Source: an uncultured Bacteroides sp. (GTDB lineage: Bacteria > Bacteroidota > Bacteroidia > Bacteroidales > Bacteroidaceae). Taken from it: a stretch of 64,000 nucleotides of DNA. Shown here piece by piece: positions 45,069 through 51,734 of this stretch (positions are counted from its first letter, which is position 1; each line of letters opens with the position of its first letter). The position numbers were made by a program, and so were the translations under genes. The stretch spans positions 62,001-126,000 of the forward strand of contig NZ_CABUHK010000003.1 of assembly GCF_902491285.1 (NCBI RefSeq), written 5' to 3'. The notes beneath the pieces are model-generated. The model had not been told where the DNA came from, did not search any database, and saw only the letters and a list, made by a program, of their open reading frames with translations.

Positions 45069-46295
45069 ATGAAACAAATAAACAATAACCAGAATTTTAT
45101 ATATTGCATGTCTTTAATAGCATGCATGTGGATTATCCTATTATTTGTAGATCCAACAACACAAATGAATGTTTTCTTTTTGCGAGTTGGAGACTTCTTT
45201 GCTGATTTTTTCAATACATTAATTTATATTGCAGATAAGGATCCCTATTTTAATGAACTTAATGGGACTTTGAATAAGAATTATTTGCCATTTGCTTATT
45301 TGATTTTATATCCGTTTACTAGAATGATTAATTATTCTGGGATAACTTTATCAGATTGTTGGGCGAATGGGACAGCATTAGTTAGTGGATTTCTTTTCAT
45401 GTTGTTTTCTCTTTATGTTTTTTTCATTCTCTTTATTTGCTATGTAAAAAAATGGATGTAATGTAACACAGGTTCTATTTATTGTTTTTTTTCTGCAGCT
45501 AATTTATACGTATTAGAACGAGGGAATCAGATATTGCTTTCAGCTGCGTGCGTTAACTATTTTCTTTTGTTTAAGGATACTAAAAACTGTCGATGGATTG
45601 CGGCTGTTTGTTTGGCTATTGCTTCAGTATTGAAAGTGTTCTCTGTTGTTTTTGGTCTGTATTATTTATGTACAAAATCATATAAATTATTATTTTATTA
45701 TATTTCTATTTGTTGCTTGTTGGCTTTGCTGCCCTTTTGTTTTTTTGAAGGAGGATTTGATAATATTAGGCAATTATACAATAATGTTGTAGCACAAACT
45801 GCTGCTTATGGACAAGATTCTTCTGTTTATCGTTATGGCATAATTCCTCTGTTGCTACAGATTGATGAGAAATTACCGTTGGAACATAAACTTCTGTTTT
45901 ATTCTATTGGAAAATACATGACCTATTTTTTAGGGGGATACACGCTTCTTTTGAGTGTTAAGGTTAACTCTTCTTTTATTAAAATAGCTTTGCTATCAAT
46001 GTTTTGTTGTTTGTTTCCACAACAGGCTTTTGCATATAATGTAATTTATTTATTTCCAATTTTTATAGGATTGCAATTTGTTGTAGAGTTGAAAAAAAAT
46101 GCACCTAGAACGCTATTTCTAGTTTCTTTTCTGTTTATTATTATATTCTTTCCGATACAAATGCCAAGCTCGATAAATGTTGCTACTCATGTAATCAATA
46201 ATGTAGGTGCTATATTACTTTGGCTTGTTTTGCTTGTAATGGCAACTCGGGAGTTATTGTTTGAGAAGAAAGTTAATACGAAAATACTTGTTTGA
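45069..46295 (+). pseudogene. Membrane glycosyltransferase gene (GT87/DUF2029-like) interrupted by a stop
   Basis: Two open segments, 45069-45461 and from about 45462 to 46295, lie in the same frame separated by one TAA at 45459-45461. Read through, they give a ~408-residue polytopic membrane protein with an early acidic loop (DKDPYFNELNG), and a LYVLERGNQ motif just after the stop that recalls GT87-type transferases. Either there is a single nonsense change, or two offsetting indels: a 4-base insertion near 45456 and a missing base in the T8 tract at 45485-45492 would turn the odd junction into a smoother hydrophobic segment. No good start codon exists for the second half except near 45534, which would lose the ERGN motif. 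Probably non-functional. Confidence 0.75.
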
Positions 46296-46347
46296 CTGGT
46301 TGTTTATTCTTTGAGATAATGTTATATGAGACTTTTTCTGTTGGTTG

Positions 46348-46459
46348 AGGTTAGGTTTACATGAAACATTTTGGATAATTCGTTAATTCTCTCTACTTTT
46401 GTTTCTTACAATTTAGATTCAAGTTGTGTTTGACTTAATAATTGAATATAACCTAACCT
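46348..46459. repeat. Inverted repeat AGGTTAGGTT / AACCTAACCT
   Basis: Ten-base perfect arms at 46348-46357 and 46450-46459 bracket 92 bases that include the TACTTTTG promoter box of the next gene. No gene lies in this 185-base gap. Confidence 0.5.
46394..46401 (+). promoter_or_regulatory. Candidate -7 box TACTTTTG for the GtrB-like gene
   Basis: TACTTTTGTTTC matches TAnnTTTG and lies 80 bases before the ATG at 46481, inside the inverted repeat. Confidence 0.45.
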
Positions 46460-46480
46460 AATTTTTAACATATCAACCTT

Positions 46481-47419
46481 ATGGAGGTAAAGAAAAAAAT
46501 AAGTATTGTAACTCCTTGCTATAACGAGGAAGGGAATGTACGTGAACTCTATAATCAAGTCAAACAGCAGTTTGATGCTTTGACTGATTATACCTATGAA
46601 CATATTTTTATAGATAATGCTTCTAAAGATGGCACTATTGACATTTTGCGTGAATTGGCGAAGAGTGATAAGAATGTTAAGTTAATATTGAATATTAAGA
46701 ATTTTGGACATATACGTTCTCCTTATTATGGGTTGCTACAGGCAACTGGTGATGCTGCGATATTGATGGTTGCGGATTTGCAAGATCCTCCTTCGTTAAT
46801 TTCTGATTTTATTAAAAGGTGGGAAGAAGGACACCAAATTGTATTAGGAGTAAAAAGTAAAAGTAAAGAAAACCCGCTTATGTTTGCGCTGAGGAAGATG
46901 TATTATCAGCTAATGGCAAAGTCTTCTTCTACGGAACATATTAGTAACTTTACAGGTTTTGGTTTATATGCTCAGTCTTTTTTAAATACTCTTCGGAGTA
47001 TTGAGGATCCATATCCTTATTTTAGAGGAATGGTCGCAGAATTAGGAGCTGATTATTGTACTGTTACATATACTCAGCCGGTTCGTCAAAGGGGTAAAAC
47101 CAAGAATAACTTTTATACTCTTTATGATATGGCAATGCTGGGGTTTGTGAATCACTCAAAACTTCCTCTCCGCATGGCTAGTTTTATTGGATTTATTGTA
47201 GCTTTAATTAGTTTATTGGTAGGGTTAGTCTATTTGGTATATAAATTGGTTTATTGGGATAGCTTTAGTGTGGGGATGGCTCCACTGGTAATCGGACTTT
47301 TCTTTTTTTCTTCTGTGCAGTTGTTGTTTATAGGCATTATTGGAGAATATATCGGTGCTATTTATACACAAGTAAGAAAACGTCCTTTAGTGATAGAACG
47401 CGAAAGAGTAAACTTTTAA
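46481..47419 (+). CDS. GtrB-like glycosyltransferase family 2 with two C-terminal membrane helices
   Basis: A 312-residue enzyme that probably loads a sugar onto undecaprenyl phosphate at the inner face of the membrane. The GT2 domain shows VTPCYNEEGNVRELY, the metal motif VADLQDPP, and QRGKTKNNFYTLYDMA. Two hydrophobic segments (about 230-255 and 265-290) and a basic end (YTQVRKRPLVIERE) match the GtrB/ArnC/DPM1-like layout. It would supply the substrate flipped by the GtrA-like protein upstream. It starts with ATG at 46481 after its own promoter. Confidence 0.88.
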   Translation: MEVKKKISIVTPCYNEEGNVRELYNQVKQQFDALTDYTYEHIFIDNASKDGTIDILRELAKSDKNVKLILNIKNFGHIRSPYYGLLQATGDAAILMVADLQDPPSLISDFIKRWEEGHQIVLGVKSKSKENPLMFALRKMYYQLMAKSSSTEHISNFTGFGLYAQSFLNTLRSIEDPYPYFRGMVAELGADYCTVTYTQPVRQRGKTKNNFYTLYDMAMLGFVNHSKLPLRMASFIGFIVALISLLVGLVYLVYKLVYWDSFSVGMAPLVIGLFFFSSVQLLFIGIIGEYIGAIYTQVRKRPLVIERERVNF

Positions 47420-47437
47420 TAACTAAAAAAATAGGCT

Positions 47438-49243
47438 GTGGTAAAAGTAAGCGACTTTATTTTTGAGTACTTGTATGCTCAGTATGGTGTAGAACAAGTA
47501 TTTTTAGTGACAGGTGGAGGTGCGATGCATCTTAATGATGCAATTGGACGTAATAAACATATTAAGTATGTTTGTAACCACCATGAACAGGCAGCGGCAA
47601 TTGCAGCGGAAGGCTATTATCGTTCAAGTGGGAAACTTTGTGTTACTAATGTAACTACGGGACCTGGTGGAACGAATGCCTTAACAGGGGTTTTAGGACA
47701 GTGGTGTGATTCAATCCCGGCATTATATATATCGGGGCAAGTGAAGCAAAGTACTACAATTTGTGCGTGTCCTGAATTAAATCTTCGGCAATTGGGTGAT
47801 CAGGAGGTTGATATAGTTGATATCGTGAAACCTATCACTAAAATGGCAGTGATGGTGACTGACCCTTTGGATATAAAGTACTATCTTGATAAGGCTGTTT
47901 TTTTAGCTTTGAATGGCCGCCCAGGTCCGGTATGGTTGGATGTGCCATTAGATATTCAGGGAGCTGTTATTGACGAAGAAAAATTGCGTGAATTCTCATC
48001 GGAAGAGATAGAAAAAGAAGCTCCTCTGTTAAAAGAAGAATGTGTAGAATTGCTTCTTCAAAAGATTCAGGCAGCGAAAAGTCCGGTTGTTTATGTTGGT
48101 AATGGAGTGCGTCTGGCCGGAAGGGTAGATCAGTTTTTGTCGATCGTAGAAAAACTGAATGTGCCTGTCGTGACTGCTATTAGTGGATCGGATATTATTT
48201 GGCATGACCATCCTTTGTGTTTTGGAAAACCTGGAATATGCGGAGATCGTATCGGTAATATAATGGTACAGAACTCGGATTTGTTGATTGTGTTGGGAAC
48301 TCGTTTGAGCATCAGGCAGATAAGTTATGCATATGACTTATTGGCTCCCAAAGCTTACAAAGTGATGGTCGATATTGACGAAAATGAACTGAAGAAACCT
48401 ACTCTTTCTATTGATTTGCCAATTCATGCAGATTTACGAGATTTTCTGGATCTCTTTCAGACTAAATTGGCTGGGACATGCCTTCCGTCTTTTGAACATT
48501 GGAGAAGTTGGGGACGTGCGATTGAAAAAGAATTGCCGACTTTGTTTGATGATAATCCTTCTATACCGGAATATATAAGTTCATATGTTTTTGCTGATGA
48601 ATTGTTTAAACAGTTGCGTGAGGGGGATGTAGTGGTGACTGGAAATGGTACGGCCTATACTTCGACCTATCAAGCTATGAAAGTAAATAGAGGAGTACGT
48701 GTATTTGCAAACCAAGGTTGTGCGGCTATGGGGTATGACTTGCCTGCTGCTATTGGTGCGGCAATTGCTAATGGCAAAGGTCGTACAATTCTTGTAACGG
48801 GAGATGGAAGTGTTCAAATGAATATTCAAGAGCTCCAGACGTTGTTGACTTATCGTATTCCACTGAAAGTATTTATATTGGAGAATCAAGGGTATTTGGC
48901 TATCAAGACAACTCAGCAGTCTTTCTTTCAAGGGCATTATATAGGAAGTGATCCTGGTAGTGGAGTGGTCTGTCCTGATATGGAAAAGATAGCTAATGCT
49001 TATGGTATTCCTTTTGTCAGGTTAAATCAGGAAGGAAATTCTTTAAAAAGTTCAATAGCTGCTGTTCTTCAGTATGAAGGAGCATATATTTGTGAGATAA
49101 AGATGCACCCGCTTCAGACCCTTTATCCGAAGTCTGCTTCTTTTATGGATAAGAATGGAAAAATGTCTTCTGCTCCTTTAGAGAAAATGGCTCCTTTTAT
49201 GTCTGATGAACTTCAGGAGAAATGTATATATTGTCATATTTAA
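47438..49243 (+). CDS. Thiamine-pyrophosphate-dependent enzyme (acetolactate-synthase-like)
   Basis: A 601-residue enzyme with the three-domain layout of the POX/acetolactate synthase family, starting at a GTG. The N-terminal pyrimidine-binding domain has the catalytic Glu in CNHHEQAAAIAAEGY; the central domain sits around 190-350; the C-terminal pyrophosphate domain has the metal motif GDGSVQMN followed by ILENQGY. There is no regulatory subunit gene nearby and ordinary branched-chain amino acid genes are absent. Inside a CDP-3,6-dideoxysugar locus, the closest known parallel is YerE, which adds a two-carbon unit to a CDP-3,6-dideoxy-4-ketohexose to make yersiniose. That role is inference. 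Confidence 0.8.
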   Translation: MVKVSDFIFEYLYAQYGVEQVFLVTGGGAMHLNDAIGRNKHIKYVCNHHEQAAAIAAEGYYRSSGKLCVTNVTTGPGGTNALTGVLGQWCDSIPALYISGQVKQSTTICACPELNLRQLGDQEVDIVDIVKPITKMAVMVTDPLDIKYYLDKAVFLALNGRPGPVWLDVPLDIQGAVIDEEKLREFSSEEIEKEAPLLKEECVELLLQKIQAAKSPVVYVGNGVRLAGRVDQFLSIVEKLNVPVVTAISGSDIIWHDHPLCFGKPGICGDRIGNIMVQNSDLLIVLGTRLSIRQISYAYDLLAPKAYKVMVDIDENELKKPTLSIDLPIHADLRDFLDLFQTKLAGTCLPSFEHWRSWGRAIEKELPTLFDDNPSIPEYISSYVFADELFKQLREGDVVVTGNGTAYTSTYQAMKVNRGVRVFANQGCAAMGYDLPAAIGAAIANGKGRTILVTGDGSVQMNIQELQTLLTYRIPLKVFILENQGYLAIKTTQQSFFQGHYIGSDPGSGVVCPDMEKIANAYGIPFVRLNQEGNSLKSSIAAVLQYEGAYICEIKMHPLQTLYPKSASFMDKNGKMSSAPLEKMAPFMSDELQEKCIYCHI

Positions 49244-49258
49244 TTAGGCAGGCTACTT

Positions 49259-50233
49259 ATGAGTAATAATACGATACTACTTTCTCTTTGTATTCCTACT
49301 TATAACAGGGTGGGAACTTTGACTGTGATGTTGGAACGAGTCGTACATGATCCGGATTTTAATGAGGAAGTGGAGATTGTAATTTCTGATAATTGTTCTA
49401 CTGATGATACAGAAGCACAAATACGAAGAATGGCTTCTGAGTATCCTAATATTAAATATTATCGTAACTCGGAAAATGTTCAAGACCGGAATTTTTATTT
49501 AGCTCTTTCTAGAGGAAGAGGTCGCTATCTGAAGTTATTGAATGATTATATATTATTCAAGGTAGGCGGATTAGGAATAATGAAGGATTACATACGCAAA
49601 TGTGAAAGTGAAGATGTTAATTTGTTTTTTTATTCGAATCTCCGGAAGCCTTATCGCAGATCAAAAGAAGTCCAAATCGAAAATGTGGATTCGTTTGTGC
49701 GTATAATTAATAATAAAATTACTTGGATTACGAATTTTGGTGTTTGGAAGAAGAACTTTGAGGAGCTTCGGTATGATGATGAATTATGGAAGACTCAATT
49801 GGCGCAAATGGATTGGACCTTACATGAGGTCTCATTGCGAAAGTCACTCGTTGTGAACTATCATTGTTATGAAACTTTGGTTGTGCCTAATAAAAAGATG
49901 TCCTATGCTTTCTTTATTCCTCATGTTGTGAACTATTACGGTATTTATAAAATATATATGGAGAGGGGGCTTATCTCAGAAAAAACTATTGAATATGATA
50001 AATATCGTGTTCTGTCGCATTTTGTAGGTAGCCGAATTATTCAATATCTTTATTTGGAGAAAGAAGTTTCTTTTGATATGTCAACTGCAAGAAACGTTTT
50101 GAATGAATATTTCGGAAATGTTCCTTATTATAAATATTTGAAGATAAAGGGGCGTTTTTTGGAAGTATTACAAAGAAGTGGTTTATTGCCAACTTTAAAA
50201 TCGTTTCGTAGAAGTGTGTTTAAAAGACGGTAA
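49259..50233 (+). CDS. Glycosyltransferase family 2
   Basis: A 324-residue GT-A transferase: LSLCIPTYNRVGTLTVMLE at the start with DNCSTDDTEAQI, then a variant metal region RYLKLLNDYILF where most relatives have an Asp-rich DDD/DxD. No membrane helices; the C-terminal 90 residues are basic. Last gene of the LOS locus, 15 bases after the TPP gene. It may act on the sugar that gene helps make. Confidence 0.85.
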   Translation: MSNNTILLSLCIPTYNRVGTLTVMLERVVHDPDFNEEVEIVISDNCSTDDTEAQIRRMASEYPNIKYYRNSENVQDRNFYLALSRGRGRYLKLLNDYILFKVGGLGIMKDYIRKCESEDVNLFFYSNLRKPYRRSKEVQIENVDSFVRIINNKITWITNFGVWKKNFEELRYDDELWKTQLAQMDWTLHEVSLRKSLVVNYHCYETLVVPNKKMSYAFFIPHVVNYYGIYKIYMERGLISEKTIEYDKYRVLSHFVGSRIIQYLYLEKEVSFDMSTARNVLNEYFGNVPYYKYLKIKGRFLEVLQRSGLLPTLKSFRRSVFKRR

Positions 50234-50241
50234 CTATTTTA

Positions 50242-50285
50242 AGAGAGAAGGTTGGGTAAGGGCATTCTTTTGCCGACTTCTCTCT
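50242..50285. terminator. Hairpin after the LOS locus
   Basis: AGAGAGAAG (50242-50250) pairs with CTTCTCTCT (50277-50285), with a further GTTGG/CCGAC pairing inside. A strong stem but no T-run on the plus strand. It marks the end of the glycan locus. Confidence 0.5.
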
Positions 50286-50424
50286 GAATTTATGTATCGT
50301 ACTACTTGCATTGAAAAATGTTGTAATTTACAAACGGTATTCAACACCCTCTCGGGATATAATTGTATTTCATTTATCATATTCTCATGATTTTAATATA
50401 AACATCAGATAATAAGAGAAATAG

Positions 50425-50464
50425 ACTATGAGAAATACTTTCAGAAACAAGCATTTCTCATAGT
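50425..50464. repeat. 40-bp palindromic element, copy 1 (TATGAGAAAT arms)
   Basis: ACTATGAGAAAT (50425-50436), a 16-base spacer and ATTTCTCATAGT (50453-50464): perfect 12-base arms. Two more single copies on the other strand follow at 50494-50503 and 50516-50525; the last covers the final codons of the HU-HIG gene. Confidence 0.85.
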
Positions 50465-50513
50465 TTTTCCGCAAAATGACGCTAATTTTGCTCATTTCTC
50501 ATACTTATTGGAT

Positions 50514-51125
50514 TCATTTCTCATAATATCCCGGTCCTGGTATATAAATAGGTTGCGTAGGTTTCCCGATATTTTGCAACTTGCCTTCTGCTTTCAATCT
50601 GCGTATTTGTCGGCTGGCCATACTTTGAGTGAAGCAACAAATTGACTGCATATTAGTACGGGTTAATACGGGATTCGTTGCAAAATATTCAGTGAGTTCC
50701 CGATCAATTTCTTCTTCTGAAAGAGATGCGGAGTGCGGTTTATATTTTGAACGTCGTAGATGTGTGGCCATGCACGAACTTTTCAAATCTCTGTCAGCCT
50801 GGAAGTTGATGGATTTAAGTTTCACTTTGTCCGCACGAGTGGTAAGTGAGTGTATGGGTTCGGTGGCTTGCAACGTGATTTGAAAATAGCCGATTCCATC
50901 CAGGTGTACTCTTTCACCTTCGCGAAGATGATTGCTCATGCATCTACTTAGCTCCATTAACATAGCTTCTACTTCTGCTTTTCCGAAAGTGGTTGCCATA
51001 TGGATTTCTCTTGCCAGTCTTTGGGTGGTGACATGCTGGAAATTAACCACCCGGGGGTGGTAACTTGGTTCTTCCCCTTCTTTTGCAGGTTGGGGATTCT
51101 TATAAAACTCGAATTGTATTGCCAT
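50514..51125 (-). CDS. HU-HIG type DNA-binding protein (HU domain plus winged helix)
   Basis: A 203-residue protein. Residues 1-120 look like the HU/IHF fold variant of Bacteroidetes: AIQFEFYKNP at the start, VTTQRLAREIHMATTFGKAEVEAML in the helical body, GERVHLDGIGYFQI in the strand that precedes the arm. Residues 140-203 (LTRTNMQSICCFTQSMASRQIRRLKAEG) form a winged-helix domain. This combination fits PF18291 (HU-HIG), abundant in Bacteroides near mobile and capsule regions. It probably binds or bends DNA; targets are unknown. TATGAGAAAT sites lie on both sides of the gene and within its last codons. The leader is about 190 bases and repeat-rich, with a TATCTTTG box at 51322. Confidence 0.85.
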   Translation of the reverse strand: MAIQFEFYKNPQPAKEGEEPSYHPRVVNFQHVTTQRLAREIHMATTFGKAEVEAMLMELSRCMSNHLREGERVHLDGIGYFQITLQATEPIHSLTTRADKVKLKSINFQADRDLKSSCMATHLRRSKYKPHSASLSEEEIDRELTEYFATNPVLTRTNMQSICCFTQSMASRQIRRLKAEGKLQNIGKPTQPIYIPGPGYYEK

Positions 51126-51253
51126 TTCTGTTCTAATTTAATAATGGTTTATATGTTATGTTACTTAGGTTGTTGTTACATCTTGCCTTCATTATTTTAT
51201 TTTCTTACCGGCATCTTTATCGTTCTACTCCAGTGGATAGGCTGTTGCACTCT

Positions 51254-51301
51254 AGTAGACAGAACTTTTTACTGTAGTGAACAGGTCTGTCTACTGTAGT
51301 G
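51254..51301. repeat. Nested inverted and direct repeats in the HU-HIG leader
   Basis: AGTAGACAGA (51254-51263) is inverted at 51286-51295 (TCTGTCTACT). TACTGTAGTG occurs twice 22 bases apart (51270-51279 and 51292-51301). All lie in the predicted 5' untranslated region of the HU-HIG gene and could form a hairpin or binding site. Confidence 0.7.
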
Positions 51302-51321
51302 GAACGGTTGGGATATCCTTT

Positions 51322-51329
51322 CAAAGATA
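51322..51329 (-). promoter_or_regulatory. Candidate -7 box TATCTTTG for HU-HIG
   Basis: The minus strand reads TATCTTTGAAAGG, an exact consensus match, about 195 bases before the HU-HIG ATG. Confidence 0.5.
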
Positions 51330-51503
51330 CGACAATATTAGGTGAAAAACAAGTAAATGTTTAGTTGTTTACACGTAAATAATAGCTTGACTTTATACAA
51401 AATAAGGTTGGCTGGCATAAGAGGGATAGGGTTGTGCCGACTATGAGAAATACCCTGAAATACAATGAGAAATAGGCGGATTATGAGTCGGAATATAGGA
51501 TAA

Positions 51504-51543
51504 AGTATGAGAAATGCCTACTGGAAAATGTATTTCTCATAGT
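51504..51543. repeat. 40-bp palindromic element, copy 2 (TATGAGAAAT arms)
   Basis: AGTATGAGAAAT (51504-51515), a 16-base spacer and ATTTCTCATAGT (51532-51543). It has the same 12-16-12 layout as the element at 50425-50464, with one arm mismatch. Single direct copies occur at 51442-51451 and 51587-51596, and a variant AATGAGAAAT at 51464-51473. Confidence 0.85.
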
Positions 51544-51587
51544 GTATCTGTTTGATTACCTATGCTTTATCCGAAAACGATGAGAAT

Positions 51588-51734
51588 ATGAGAAATGAAA
51601 TTGAAAAATCTTTTCTAGTAGCGAAAGGTGGAACAAGTGCTTTTAAAATTTGTTTGTGTGGAATATTTACAGTACTTTTGTGCGTGGTAATAATCGCCCT
51701 ACACAAAAACATGCAGGACAAACTAAATAAGTAA
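51588..51734 (+). CDS. Small single-pass membrane peptide (48 aa)
   Basis: The ATG at 51588 lies inside a TATGAGAAAT site and opens a 48-residue frame: MRNEIEKSFLVAKGG, one hydrophobic helix (ICLCGIFTVLLCVVIIAL), then HKNMQDKLNK. The stop overlaps the start of the next gene (TAATG), suggesting translational coupling to the primase/helicase protein. No family recognised. A TTG at 51552 would add 12 residues but is less likely. Confidence 0.5.
   Translation: MRNEIEKSFLVAKGGTSAFKICLCGIFTVLLCVVIIALHKNMQDKLNK

Larger units (their letters stand above)
51126..51587. other. Divergent regulatory region between HU-HIG and the primase module
   Basis: A 462-base gene-free region. From left to right: repeats around AGTAGACAGA (51254-51301), a minus-strand TATCTTTG box (51322-51329), and four TATGAGAAAT-type sites (51442, 51464 variant, 51506, and inverted at 51532). 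A fifth site spans the start of the small membrane peptide at 51587. No stable gene is supported here; very short frames such as MRN...FS arise from the repeats themselves. Confidence 0.6.

Noticed and set aside
50428..50463. Eleven-codon frames of the form MRN...FS within the 40-bp palindromes (also at 51507-51542)
   Set aside because: They follow automatically from the repeat arms (ATGAGAAAT and TTCTCATAG); different spacers give unrelated middle residues, so coding is not supported.
51000..51299. 99-codon plus-strand frame across the HU-HIG start
   Set aside because: Overlaps HU-HIG and its repeat leader, has a Cys/Leu-rich random composition and no start context.
50425..51543. Invertible capsule-type promoter controlled by an Mpi-like invertase
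   Set aside because: The palindromes enclose a whole gene, not a promoter, and do not resemble the known capsule invertible-repeat consensus; inversion is kept only as one option to test.
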